This document shows positions 24,124-33,328 of a stretch of 64,000 bases of DNA, piece by piece. Numbering within the stretch: the first letter of the stretch is position 1; each line of letters begins with the position of its first letter. Source of the DNA: Amaurobius ferox (taxonomy: Eukaryota; Arthropoda; Arachnida; Araneae; Amaurobiidae); assembly GCA_951213105.1 (NCBI GenBank), contig OX578137.1:76855104-76919103 (forward strand), in the 5' to 3' direction. A program made the translations under genes and the position numbers. The notes beneath the pieces are model-generated. The model had not been told where the DNA came from and searched no databases. It worked only from the letters and a program-made list of their open reading frames with translations.

Positions 24124-26859
24124 GAGTCAGACAGCCAATTAGAAAACAGAATGTTCAGCCAATCCAAAACACAGAATTAACATACACGATTAGAGTGCAC
24201 CGAAACATAAAAGAAATGTTTCAATAAGACGAGACAATTTCGAACAAGATTAAACGAGCCCCAACAAGTCGAAAAATAACTAAAAATCCCACACAAGAGT
24301 CCAAACGGTTCAGAAATGGGCAAACATGGAATGATTCTAAAGAAATGGAAAAGTTACTTTGTAACCCCTCCAGACCGTAGACAAAAATGGAGTGTTGGAT
24401 AAGTCCTTAACTACATTATTGGAATTTTTCTGAATTTAGAAGGCTTATAAAAGTTAGGATCATAGATCAACGTGCATGTTTATACAATTAATATGTATTA
24501 TGTTCAGTTCTTTTTCTTACCCATTTATGCGAAACAATAAAATTGCACAACTCGATACCAAATCTGTCCCAGAAATAAACCCTCCTTCCCAGATCCATAT
24601 TCCGTTCAATACTTCTCTAAATAATGCAAAACATATACTGATGATACTGCCAATGACACCAAGTGGTGTCGTCAACAGATGGGGGACCCATCAAAAGGAG
24701 CGTGAAAGAAGGTATAATCGCCTTCAAACATAAATTGAAAATAACATCTTTTCGGCACTCGCTTTTATAAGCATAGAATATTGAATGGATGACACGCGAT
24801 ACTTTCATTGTAGCTGTCACAACTGAAAGGAATGTTCTTAAACCAATTTTCAATTATCTGATGGATATTTTTCCTATTCCAATGTCAGCTAAATGTTGAT
24901 TTTGGTTTATTAAATTTAAATCAATGTTTAAAATATTTCTTTCTTTAAACAAGTTTTAGAATGTTTGGTATAACGCAAAAATAGACTGTTTATCAACAAT
25001 TATTTTAACCATCTCTTTATGCCAGTAAGTATTAATCTGTAGAAGAAATACTGTTTGTGCAATTTAAAAAACTAGTGAGTTACTCGTAGTAAGTTACTCT
25101 ACTAGTGAGTTACTCTCTGTGAGATCAGTAAGCACCAATTTTGGATTTTGGTGTTTGCAATCAAACAGAGGCGCAATCTTAAAATCGGTTGCGTTACTCC
25201 GTCAAAATCTTTCACCACACTCTCTAGTAAGTTACTTACTAGTGCGTTACTTACTAGTGAGTTATTTTCTAGTGAGTTACTGTTACTTGTTATAAATTGA
25301 TTTTAAACTTTATTGCTTTCTCGTATTTCGAATGGGAAAAGGTTGAATTTTTGTATGTGGCGATTGTATATATGTTTGTTACGAATGACGATGGTATCTA
25401 GGAAATTAAGATTCGCTTATTTATTGCTTTAATTATATGGTTGTTATCTTTTACAGAAGAGTCGAAAATTTCCACCAGTTCTAAATGTTGGTTCTTAATC
25501 AAATTCGTCAATGCAGAGTTTTTATTCGGCCTTTTTTTTTTGCAAATTATACAGTTTTGATAGATTAAGAGTATGCAGTTTATTTCGTCCGAATAAGACC
25601 ACAAATGACAAAGTTATTGACGATGAAACGTTTGGATATAATGCTAGCAGTCTCTCTACCTGGTGAGCGTGCGATCGACGCGAGCAATAACCTTGTACTG
25701 GCGTGTAGTGCAGATGTCGATGAGTATAGTGAAATTTCGGTTACATAATTTCGTTTTATTCGCCAGATATTTTCTTTTATCATGATTTACTCCGTATCCC
25801 GCGTCTTAAGATGTTTCACATCAACAAATGTTTTCTGTACATGGTGATTTTCACAAACTTGGAGGGGGTGTCTCAAAAGATATATATTTTGCGAAATACC
25901 TCTCCAAGTTTGGGACGACGAAAATCCTCTAAATCTTGGAGAAAAGTACTAAAATTTCTTCAAACTTGGAGGAAAATTCTAATAAACTTTCGTTTTATTA
26001 AGATGTTCGTCATTGTTGATTGTGTCATTGTTAATAATTTATTTTCGAAGTAGATTATAAGTTGATCATCTATATGTTATGTCTTGCGATGATAGCTTGA
26101 TAGAGTAATGATGGCGTAACTAGGCTCTCAGATACTGAGGGGGGTATATGACTGAATGGGGCCCTTACAATTAAGAATCCCCCCCTCCCCCCAAAAAAAC
26201 TTTCCGGCGAACTAATTTAATTCCCCTTCCTACTCCATCATCCCGCGTACGCTATAATATCTTACGCGGTTAATAAGCTGTTAAAAAATAACTTCATCAC
26301 AGTATGTAATGAAATTTATGTATCGGAATATTTTATGATTTATTTCCAAAAATATTAGAAAAATTTGGCGAACTATCCTATGGTTTGATTATGATAAAAA
26401 ACAATAAGTACCCTGTACTCACCGACAATACTCCAACAGTAACCGACAATAACCGAATCAACATTTTTCGAATCGACCTTTCCCAGATCATTCATGAAAT
26501 ATGTTTAAGGGCTAGCACACACGTACCTAAAATACACTAACTTGATAAAACCTCATTTTTAAAGTTTTCAACTTTGCCAGCATAGACAGCCCTGGTATTT
26601 GTAAAAAAAAAATTCTTTCTTTTGAACGGTTTGCTTTAAGATTTAACTCTTTTGTGCATCAAACATTAAAAGGCAGGGAAACTGTTCCTGATATCTAAAT
26701 TTACATAATTACATCCGTTTTTCTGCCATAGTTCCGACTCTGATTGATTATCCTTCGAATCGATCGAATAATTTCCAACTATTTTGAATTATGGAAGAGG
26801 CTGAAAAGTATAGAATGCCGCATCAGGAAGACGAGGATATATTAATTTCTCTACATGCA
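24124..26859. other. Gene-free stretch
   Basis: No coding region is supported. Bases 25066-25110 and 25212-25280 hold clustered copies of ACTAGTGAGTTACT-like words. 26160-26200 is a C-rich patch. Short frames here show no recognisable motif. Confidence 0.5.
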
Positions 26860-27246
26860 TAGTAAATGTACAATAAGGAAGGTATTGTGACGAGGTTAAA
26901 AATTTGAATTCGAGTTTTCGGCAGAACAGCACGTTTTAAGCATATCTGAACTCGAATCGAACGTTGTGTATGTGTGTGTGTGCATGTTGGTGTGTGTATG
27001 TATGTTAATGTTAGTTTGCCCGTGTGTTTGTGTGCTCATGAGTCTGTGGATGCGGTATCTCACGAATGAATGGAGAGTTTCGAAGTTTTTTGAGATGATG
27101 TCTGTGTATGCTTATATTGGTGTGTGTATGCATGTTAGTTTATGCTGGTGTATGTATGCATGTTAGTTTATGCTGGTGTGTGTATGCATGTTAGTTTATG
27201 CTGGTGTGTGTGTGTGTTTATGGTTCTGTGAATGCAGTATCTCAAG
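26860..27246 (-). repeat. Left half of a family A copy interrupted by the Polinton
   Basis: Read on the minus strand, it holds the family A 3' end ('tcgaattcaaatttttaacc' region at about 26900) and the GT/CA microsatellite (26967-27220). It stops at CTCAAG (27241-27246), where the Polinton begins. The element resumes at 44576 with 'aaactaatggagagtttcg' and continues to about 44885. Confidence 0.65.
27241..27246. repeat. Left target-site duplication, CTCAAG
   Basis: CTCAAG lies directly before the terminal AGTAGTATC of the Polinton and is repeated at 44570-44575 directly after the other end. A 6-bp duplication is the length expected for Polinton integrases. Confidence 0.9.
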
Positions 27247-27522
27247 AGTAGTATCTATACACCCGTACGAGCACACATGTACTTTATACACTAAAAACTA
27301 TATTTTATGGCTTATTTTTATCTTTTTTATATATAAAAAAAGGTCTCGATCCATTTTAATATTAAAAACATGATTTTATAGTTAAATAAGACCTTTTTTA
27401 CATTTAGACCAAATTTTTAACTTTTTTTAGATAAATGCGTGAAAAAAGAGAACTTCCAAATGAATGGAAGTCCTCTAAGCTTTAAAATAAATGGGGGGAC
27501 CGTTAGTCCCCCCATAAAAGAA
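27247..27522. repeat. Left terminal inverted repeat of the Polinton
   Basis: It pairs with 44296-44569, with a few substitutions and small indels. It begins AGTAGTATCTATACACCCG and its inner end is the GGGGGGAC-CGTTA-GTCCCCCC hairpin and CATAAAAGAA. In Polintons these ends serve as replication origins for protein-primed PolB and as integrase substrates. A 34-bp piece of it (TTTAGATAAATGCGTG and following) is repeated at 27624-27657. Confidence 0.9.
27493..27513. terminator. GC hairpin in left TIR
   Basis: Arms GGGGGGAC and GTCCCCCC (8 bp) enclose the loop CGTTA. It stands out sharply in AT-rich DNA. The matching hairpin in the right TIR has its loop in the opposite sense relative to the TIR. 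A role as a transcript end or replication structure is inference. Confidence 0.55.
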
Positions 27523-27900
27523 GAGATTTTTTTAAACATGGGAAAATTATCCACAAGGTGAAAAAAAATTATTTTATTTTTCAAAGTTTTTTAGAAAATC
27601 AGAGGATTTATATGAAAGTCAAGTTTAGATAAATGCGTGAAAAAGAGAACTTCCAAAAATAAGATCTTCAGTTCTTTTCCATCTGACTCAAAATATATTG
27701 ATGACGAAACGTGTCCGTAATTTACGGGCGCGTTTTTTAGAGATGAACAGATAGAGTTATAAAATAGAGTTTATAAATAATATAAATAAAGAAGGAAAGT
27801 TTAATATATACACAAAGTACTATAGTTTAATATATATTAAAAGAATTACTAGTGCTGCCATCTATAGATATAATATACACTTAGAAAATCATCATAAAAT
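27523..27900. other. Left subterminal non-coding region of the Polinton
   Basis: It holds a 34-bp partial duplication of TIR sequence at 27624-27657 and a small inverted repeat CCGTAA/TTACGG at about 27714-27726 followed by GCGCGTTTTTT. No gene is seen. Confidence 0.5.
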
Positions 27901-27903
27901 TTA

Positions 27904-28125
27904 TCATTTTTTTTCAACAAAAGTAAGTTGTATACAATCTTTATTAAATTTTTTCTCTCCACCAAAATTATAATATGACTTAATATTCTTACTAAGTTTT
28001 TTAAGATCTTTATCATTATAATTACTTAAAAATGCTGTTCCAGTATCACCGTTTGATTCTATAAATCTTGCTATTACACTAATTCCTTTCTTTTCTAGAG
28101 ATTTTTTAATCTTATAAAGATCCAT
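27904..28125 (-). CDS. Small Polinton accessory protein, 73 aa, unknown
   Basis: The ATG at 28125 sits in the junction motif TAAATGG with an A-rich box upstream, as for most genes of the element, which supports the start. The protein is charged and lysine-rich (MDLYKIKKSLEKKG... ending QLTFVEKK). It has no membrane segment or cysteine pair and no family is recognised. It is the outermost gene on the left arm and is transcribed toward the left TIR. No frame defect is seen. Confidence 0.55.
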   Translation of the reverse strand: MDLYKIKKSLEKKGISVIARFIESNGDTGTAFLSNYNDKDLKKLSKNIKSYYNFGGEKKFNKDCIQLTFVEKK

Positions 28126-28177
28126 TTATTTAGAATTATTTTTTAAGAATCACCTCTTGAGAGTACTCTAAAATATA

Positions 28178-28448
28178 TTAAGCTTTCTCTAATATGTATT
28201 TATTATCACCTAAATATAAAAATATATCTTCCTTTATTGATTTCATTTATTGATTCATCAGAAAGTTTTACATGTTTTCTCGCAAGGATATATATACTCT
28301 TTTTCTTCAACTTCCACATATAATTTTACGATTACAAAAATTTTCCCAGCGTTTAAATTTTTTCTCAATGATATCAGATCATATTTCCCAGGATTTAAAT
28401 TATTTATATTAACTATTAAGGATAACTCAGGTTATTGAACTCTTCCAT
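28178..28448 (-). pseudogene. Degraded third copy of the MEEFN small-protein gene
   Basis: On the minus strand the start region is identical to the plus-strand genes at 42456 and 42812: AAAAATGTTT, ACTAATAA, then ATGGAAGAGTTCAATA. The frame meets a TAA after ten codons, but nucleotide similarity to the 42812 gene continues to the shared end GAGAAAGCTTAA (28178-28189). Small deletions are scattered through it. It is an inverted copy on the opposite arm of the element. Confidence 0.8.
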
Positions 28449-28465
28449 TTATTAGTAAACATTTT

Positions 28466-29587
28466 TTATAAATCCATCCATTCTTCATAATCTGTAAAAC
28501 CTCTTTCTTCCATCTCTTTTTTAAGATTTAGTCTGTATTCGTCTTCAGACTTTGACTCTCTAAATATTTTTTCTGCTATAATATTTTTTTGTTCATTATC
28601 AGAAATCGTAATAGAAACATCAGGATCAAATCCACTTAGTACATTAATTATTCTAGTTACTTTCCCAACGAAACATTTATCATCAGCCTCTTTTAGTTCA
28701 TCTTTTAACACTTTTATAATTTCATTTTTATTCACATTTTTTAAAATTCTATTAAACACAACAACTAATATCTCTCTAAATTTAATATTATGGAATTCCT
28801 CCTCCAATAAGTTAATTTTTATATCTAATTCTTTAAAGCATTCATCTAAATCATATGTAATTTCTGTATTTAATAATTTTATGATACTCTCTCTCAAAGA
28901 TTTTTGAATATAAGTATTATGCACATTTTGAGAGTCCTTATATACATTATTATAAAATAATTGTCTTCTTAAAATCGGGGGTAAATTTATTTTATCTGTA
29001 TCATAGCATACTTCATATATTCCAGGTAAAAATATTAATTCATTTAGAGATGTAATATCATTTTCGCTACAATTTAATGTTTCTAAATTAGTTAAATTTT
29101 CTATTCCTTCAAGGGATGTTAATTTATTTCCCTCACAATATAATTCTTTTAAATTAGTTAAATTTTTTATACCTTCAAGAGATGTTAATTTATTTCCTCC
29201 ACAATATAATTTTTTTAAATTAGTTAAATTTTTTATACCTTCAAGAGATGTAATATCATTTTCGCTACAATTTAATGTTTCTAAATTAGTTAAATTTTCT
29301 ATTCCTTCAAGGGATGTTAATTTATTTAAATCACAATATAATATTTTTAAATTAGTTAAATTTTTTATACCTTCAAGAGATGTAATATCATTTTCGCTAC
29401 AATTTAATGTTTCTAAATTTATTAAATTTTTTATTTCATCAAGAGATGTTAATTTATATCCCACACAATATAATTCTGTTAAATTAGTTAAATTTTTTAT
29501 ACCTTCAAGAGATGTATCTCCTATACAATTAAATATAAAAATAGATTTCACTTCAGTAGGATTCTCTTCCATTATTATATGTAACAT
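28466..29587 (-). CDS. Leucine-rich-repeat protein, 373 aa
   Basis: Seven perfect 22-residue repeats occupy residues 30-183. They are built as I-[KE]-N-L-x-N-L-x-x-L-x-C-x-x-[NY]-x-[IL]-T-S-L-x-[EG] and fall into two alternating types (LNCSENDITSL and LYCxxNKLTSL). The C-terminal ~190 residues form a non-repeat domain, with SQNVHNTYIQKSLRES, CFVGKVTRIINVLSGF and a final DYEEWMDL. LRR domains bind proteins; the partner is unknown. The C-terminal domain reminds me of LRR proteins of large DNA viruses, which is memory-based inference. A junction motif (AAAAATGTTT...TATATAAATG) lies at 29589-29610, but its ATG at 29591 is out of frame, so translation probably starts at 29587 or at the MEEN methionine. 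Fragments of the same C-terminus recur at 43124 and 43448. Confidence 0.8.
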   Translation of the reverse strand: MLHIIMEENPTEVKSIFIFNCIGDTSLEGIKNLTNLTELYCVGYKLTSLDEIKNLINLETLNCSENDITSLEGIKNLTNLKILYCDLNKLTSLEGIENLTNLETLNCSENDITSLEGIKNLTNLKKLYCGGNKLTSLEGIKNLTNLKELYCEGNKLTSLEGIENLTNLETLNCSENDITSLNELIFLPGIYEVCYDTDKINLPPILRRQLFYNNVYKDSQNVHNTYIQKSLRESIIKLLNTEITYDLDECFKELDIKINLLEEEFHNIKFREILVVVFNRILKNVNKNEIIKVLKDELKEADDKCFVGKVTRIINVLSGFDPDVSITISDNEQKNIIAEKIFRESKSEDEYRLNLKKEMEERGFTDYEEWMDL

Positions 29588-29618
29588 TCATTTATATAGA
29601 AACATTTTTATTAAATAT

Positions 29619-30269
29619 TTATTTATCATCTTTGTTAGTTAATTGTCTCAAAAGATAAACACACTCTCTCAAGATTGATTTAGCTTCATATATCTCTTCA
29701 ATAATTTTCTCTCGGTAAGGTTCTATTTCATGATGACCAAACTTTTTATTTAATTCACTCATCTGTATAGCTTGTACTTTTTTCCAATAAACATTAAAAA
29801 AGTGATCAGGTAATAGATCAAATTTATATTTAATCAAATAACAAAAATCTAATTTATGCATAAATTCTTCTATAAAATTTTCACTAAATGTTTGAAATCT
29901 AGTTATATACAGCCAATTTAAATCATCTTTTAATACTCTCATGGTATCTTCTGAAAGATTTTGAAACATTGATACTTTATATAAATCTAAATTATCAGAA
30001 AATTTTATGATAAATTCGTTACTTAAAGTTTGATATTGAGATATGTTTACCCAATTTACTTTATCTTTACATTTTTCTATAAAATCTTCTGATAATTTTT
30101 GATATCTAGAAATTTTAGACCAATCATCAAGTTGAGCAAATTCTTCAATAAAAGATTCAGACAGTGTTGAATATTGTAAAACTAAATCCCAATTTACATG
30201 ATCTTTAAGATTTCTAATTACATCTTCAGATAAATTATTTCTGGAAAATTCATTCCAATCAATATCCAT
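29619..30269 (-). CDS. 23-residue-repeat protein, 216 aa
   Basis: Residues 1-162 are seven tandem units of about 23 residues with the pattern [VL]-[ND]-W-x-x-I-S-x-Y-Q-x-L-S-E-x-F-I-E-x-F. Clear examples begin at residues 25, 48, 71, 94 and 117, and the last at 140 is diverged. A charged helical tail follows, with KIIEEIYEAKSILREC and KDDK at the end. Units of this DWxxISxYQxLSExFI type occur in phage and large-virus proteins, probably as helical solenoids; function is unknown. The ATG is in TAATAAATGG directly after the fibre gene stop. The frame is intact. Confidence 0.75.
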   Translation of the reverse strand: MDIDWNEFSRNNLSEDVIRNLKDHVNWDLVLQYSTLSESFIEEFAQLDDWSKISRYQKLSEDFIEKCKDKVNWVNISQYQTLSNEFIIKFSDNLDLYKVSMFQNLSEDTMRVLKDDLNWLYITRFQTFSENFIEEFMHKLDFCYLIKYKFDLLPDHFFNVYWKKVQAIQMSELNKKFGHHEIEPYREKIIEEIYEAKSILRECVYLLRQLTNKDDK

Positions 30270-30272
30270 TTA

Positions 30273-31142
30273 TTAGAAAGAAATTTTTTCAATATGCATA
30301 TAAGGTTTTAAAGCGTTACCATCGCATTTTATCTTTAATGTGATGATATCATCACGTTTACCATAAACAAAACAGGTTACTACATCTCTATTAACATTTA
30401 AAATTTCCTTACCATTGATTTCCAGTGATATCAGTGGACTTTTATCATATATATATTTACTTTCTTCTACTGTATCATATATATCTATATATATGGAAAT
30501 TTTCATATACATATCGGTAGATAATCGCATCTCTTGATCCAGTAATTTTGAGCTCATCATGTTGAAATTTACTTTTTTATAATCCCCATCTGTATGAAAA
30601 TCATTTAGTATAGTAACCCAGATATCTCTATTGTCTAAATATATTTTATTGACAGCATCGTTATCATTTTCAGGTTCAGAAACATTCGTAATTATTTTAT
30701 TTTTTGCATCAAATTTATCATTCTGTAATTTTAACGAATTTTTTTCAAAATATCTTTTATTCACAACATTTTTTTCATCTTTAGGATCTGCAACATTTCC
30801 TATTCTTTTTCCTTTTGCATCAAAAGCTTTTCCTTCTAAAGAATGTAAAGTTGTATCATTTAATTCTTTTATTCTCTTGCCTGTTTCTTCAGTAAAGGTT
30901 AAAAAACCCTCATCATATTTAGTTTTTATAAGATCTCTCAATTCAAAATGATTATTCTCTATTTTATTCAAAACAAAACTTTTAGTGGTTAAATCTAAAT
31001 CATCTATAGGATTTTCACAATTTTTTAAAATTCTATTTTCCATATCATAATTTCCATCAGCCATTAATTAAAAACCTATACCTGGAGGTCCAATAGGTCC
31101 TTCTTTCATTTGATCATCATAAGGTGGATAATAAGCACTCAT
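30273..31142 (-). pseudogene. Fibre-like attachment protein, N-terminus separated by an in-frame stop
   Basis: The main open part (31064-30273, 263 aa) has three shaft-type repeats of the form [NK]-x-I-x-N-V-x-[ED]-P-x-[DN]-[DE]-x-[AV]-V-N-K-x-[YF], then a beta-rich C-terminal ~120 residues that would be the head. This organisation is that of trimeric viral fibres that contact the host cell. Upstream in the same frame lies a 24-codon ORF (31142-31068) that owns the gene-start motif TAATAAATG and contains the Gly-rich stretch GPIGPPGIG. A TAA at 31068-31070 separates the two. The ATG at 31064 lacks the usual motif, so the original start is most likely 31142. Readthrough is the alternative. Confidence 0.7.
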
Positions 31143-31151
31143 TTATTAATT

Positions 31152-32486
31152 TTAAGATTTTAAACTCTTAACCATTGTTATAGTTTTATTTTTCAAATTT
31201 ATAAAACATCTCTTTCTTTCTTTAAAAATAAAATAAAACTTATATTCCTTTTGACTATTCGTTACCCAATTAAATTCAATATCTAAATTATTTAAATCGG
31301 TATAGTTTTCATGATTTGATGAGTCAAAAGGAAAAATAGGATACAGATCACCAAAATTCTTCTTATTTATCAAAAATCCTGTTTCTGTATTAATATTGTT
31401 TAATCCTACATATAAAAGAGCTTCATACACTCTATTATAATCTTTATTGGTAAAATTTGTTTTATAACTCATAAGAGGAACTTGTTTATTATTAATCATC
31501 AACCAGCATTCTGTCATATCTATATTATCAAATATCATATTATTTTTTTCATAATTACTATCTCTTTCAACATATTGAGGAATAATATAGACACCTAAAA
31601 CTTCATCTGACGCTGTAGTTGCTGTCACAGATCCACTGTCGCTTCTATAGGGGCCTACCATCTTAAATCTATATCGATCCCAATTTACCTCTATATCTTT
31701 ATCAGATAGATATGATTCCAGAAACAAGCTTTCTGCAGAATTTTTTAATTCTATATAAGGTAAATGCAAGGTTAAACCTTCAACTACTACCTTATAATTT
31801 TCGTTTCTTATATTAGTATATATCATATTTTTATTTTAATTTCTTTGAATTTCTATTTTCACTTCAAAACCTGAAATTGTCTTTTCATATTCTCTAAAGA
31901 AATCGATTATATCTTTTAAAGGTGTCCATATTTTAATGACATTGCTATCTTTCGTTAGTTCCCATCTCTTTACGAATCCTTCGTTATAATCTTTATTCAT
32001 TTTCAAATTATTAAAAAATTCAGTTATTTGAGTAGTATCTTCTAAAGTACCATCATATTTGAACTCATTACGGTCAGCTGAATCAGATGTATCTAGATAA
32101 AAAAATTCATTTTGAGCTTGTGATGTTGCATAATCAGGAGTATAATGAATTAATCTTAAAACATGATTCATGATTGAAAAATTTGACTGTGTATTTGATT
32201 CAATTTCGGTATCTCCTATATATACTTTTAAAGTTTTGATAAAACCTCCGCCATTTACCAGACTCACATTTTCGTTTCCAATGGATGATTTATCATTTTT
32301 TGTAATTTTTAATTTTTGTTCAAGATATCCTCTAGAATATAAAATTTTTGCTTTAGTATCATTAATATGAAAAACATAGGTAGCATTCTCATCTGAACTA
32401 TGTTCTTTTGGATGAATTTCTCTTAATTCATAACTTTTAATGTGATCATTATAATAATAACGAGTATCACTTAAATCATAAATCAT
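31152..32486 (-). pseudogene. MCP: Major capsid protein (double jelly-roll), split by one in-frame stop
   Basis: Two ORFs in the same frame, 32486-31836 (216 aa) and 31826-31152 (224 aa), are separated by a TAA at 31836-31838 and three codons. The first has the features of the first Polinton capsid jelly-roll: GGGFIKTLKVYIGDTEIES, then NHVLRLIHYTPDYATSQ. The second has MTECWLMINNKQVPL and LYPIFPFDSS, as in the second jelly-roll. Combined length is near 440 residues. In the family this protein forms trimeric hexon-like capsomers. The ATG at 32486 is in AAATAAATG, fused to the stop of the small basic gene. The stop lies close to the boundary between jelly-rolls. The second ORF has no start motif of its own. 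Confidence 0.75.
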
Positions 32487-32630
32487 TTATTTAGGAAGAA
32501 TTTTTAAACCACCTCCTTTCTTTTTTATAGAAAATATTTCATTTAATTTATTCTTAATAATAGGTTTCAATAAAACCTTTAAAAATCCTTGTATTTTTTT
32601 ACTTTTTCTATATAATCTATGTTTATTCAT
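32487..32630 (-). CDS. Small basic peptide, 47 aa, virion-core-like
   Basis: It is too short for most gene finders, but it has the junction motif TTAAATAAATG at its start. Its TAA stop is fused to the capsid ATG (TAAATG, 32484-32489). The product is very lysine/arginine-rich (MNKHRLYRKSKKIQGF...) and ends KKKGGGLKILPK. Its position between penton and major capsid, its size and its charge resemble small basic core peptides of adenovirus-like virions. That function is inference. No acidic or membrane segment is present. Confidence 0.6.
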   Translation of the reverse strand: MNKHRLYRKSKKIQGFLKVLLKPIIKNKLNEIFSIKKKGGGLKILPK

Positions 32631-32634
32631 TTAT

Positions 32635-33328
32635 TTAAGAAGAAATAAAATTAAATTCTACAGCTCCTTTATTTAAATCTATTAATTCACCTTTTTGTTT
32701 AGAAATCCTCATTTTTATTCTTTCAACAGGATCCACTTTAACAGGAAAATATATCCAATTATTAAATTCTTTTGAAATTATACTACCTGGAGGGTTTTTA
32801 TTAGTGAAAGAATATATGACTTCTGAATTATATTGATTTATTAAAGATCCTTTTACAACATCACAGTGAATATAAATATTATCATTTCCATTAGATATAT
32901 CAGCAATATGTTCACCTTCAACCTCTGTTTCTTCATCATAACTTCCATATGTCGGATTTAAAAAGCCTATAATTTTTATGAAAGTTACTTTTTGTAAAAT
33001 CAATTACCCAACCATTTTTCAGTTTAATAGATATTCTTTGTCTTGCTTCAATAATACCAAATTTGAGAGGTGGATCCTTACCAAATATTTTCATCATATA
33101 CTCATTTAAACCTCTTACAGTATAATTACCATTTGAGATAACAATTGTTATATCTGTGTCTAATGTATACATTCTAAATATGTTATTTCCATAATTCTTA
33201 CTTATATTAAACCAGGAAACTTCCATAGAGAATGAGTGTAAAGCTAATTTTTTTATTTTAAGAGGTGTAATAAAATTTACAGTAAATTCCTCTGATCTCT
33301 CATGACCTTCAGATTTTAATATTATCAT
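32635..33328 (-). pseudogene. Minor capsid (penton-like, single jelly-roll) protein, frameshifted
   Basis: The N-terminal piece runs from the ATG at 33328 (TATAAATG) to 32936. It includes FTVNFITPLKIKKLALHSF and the following SWFNISKNYGNN, typical of Polinton penton proteins. The C-terminal piece is in another frame from about 33003 to 32635, with NNWIYFPVKVDPVERIKM and the final VEFNFISS. The two pieces overlap, and the frame change lies at about 32990-33003 near a T5/A4 tract. Together they would be about 230 residues, the usual size. Pentons close the capsid vertices. The first ATG overlaps the protease stop (ATGA, 33325-33328). Confidence 0.75.

Noticed and set aside
30631..30951. Plus-strand frame over the fibre gene
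   Set aside because: It is antisense to a gene with recognisable repeats and lacks the start motif.
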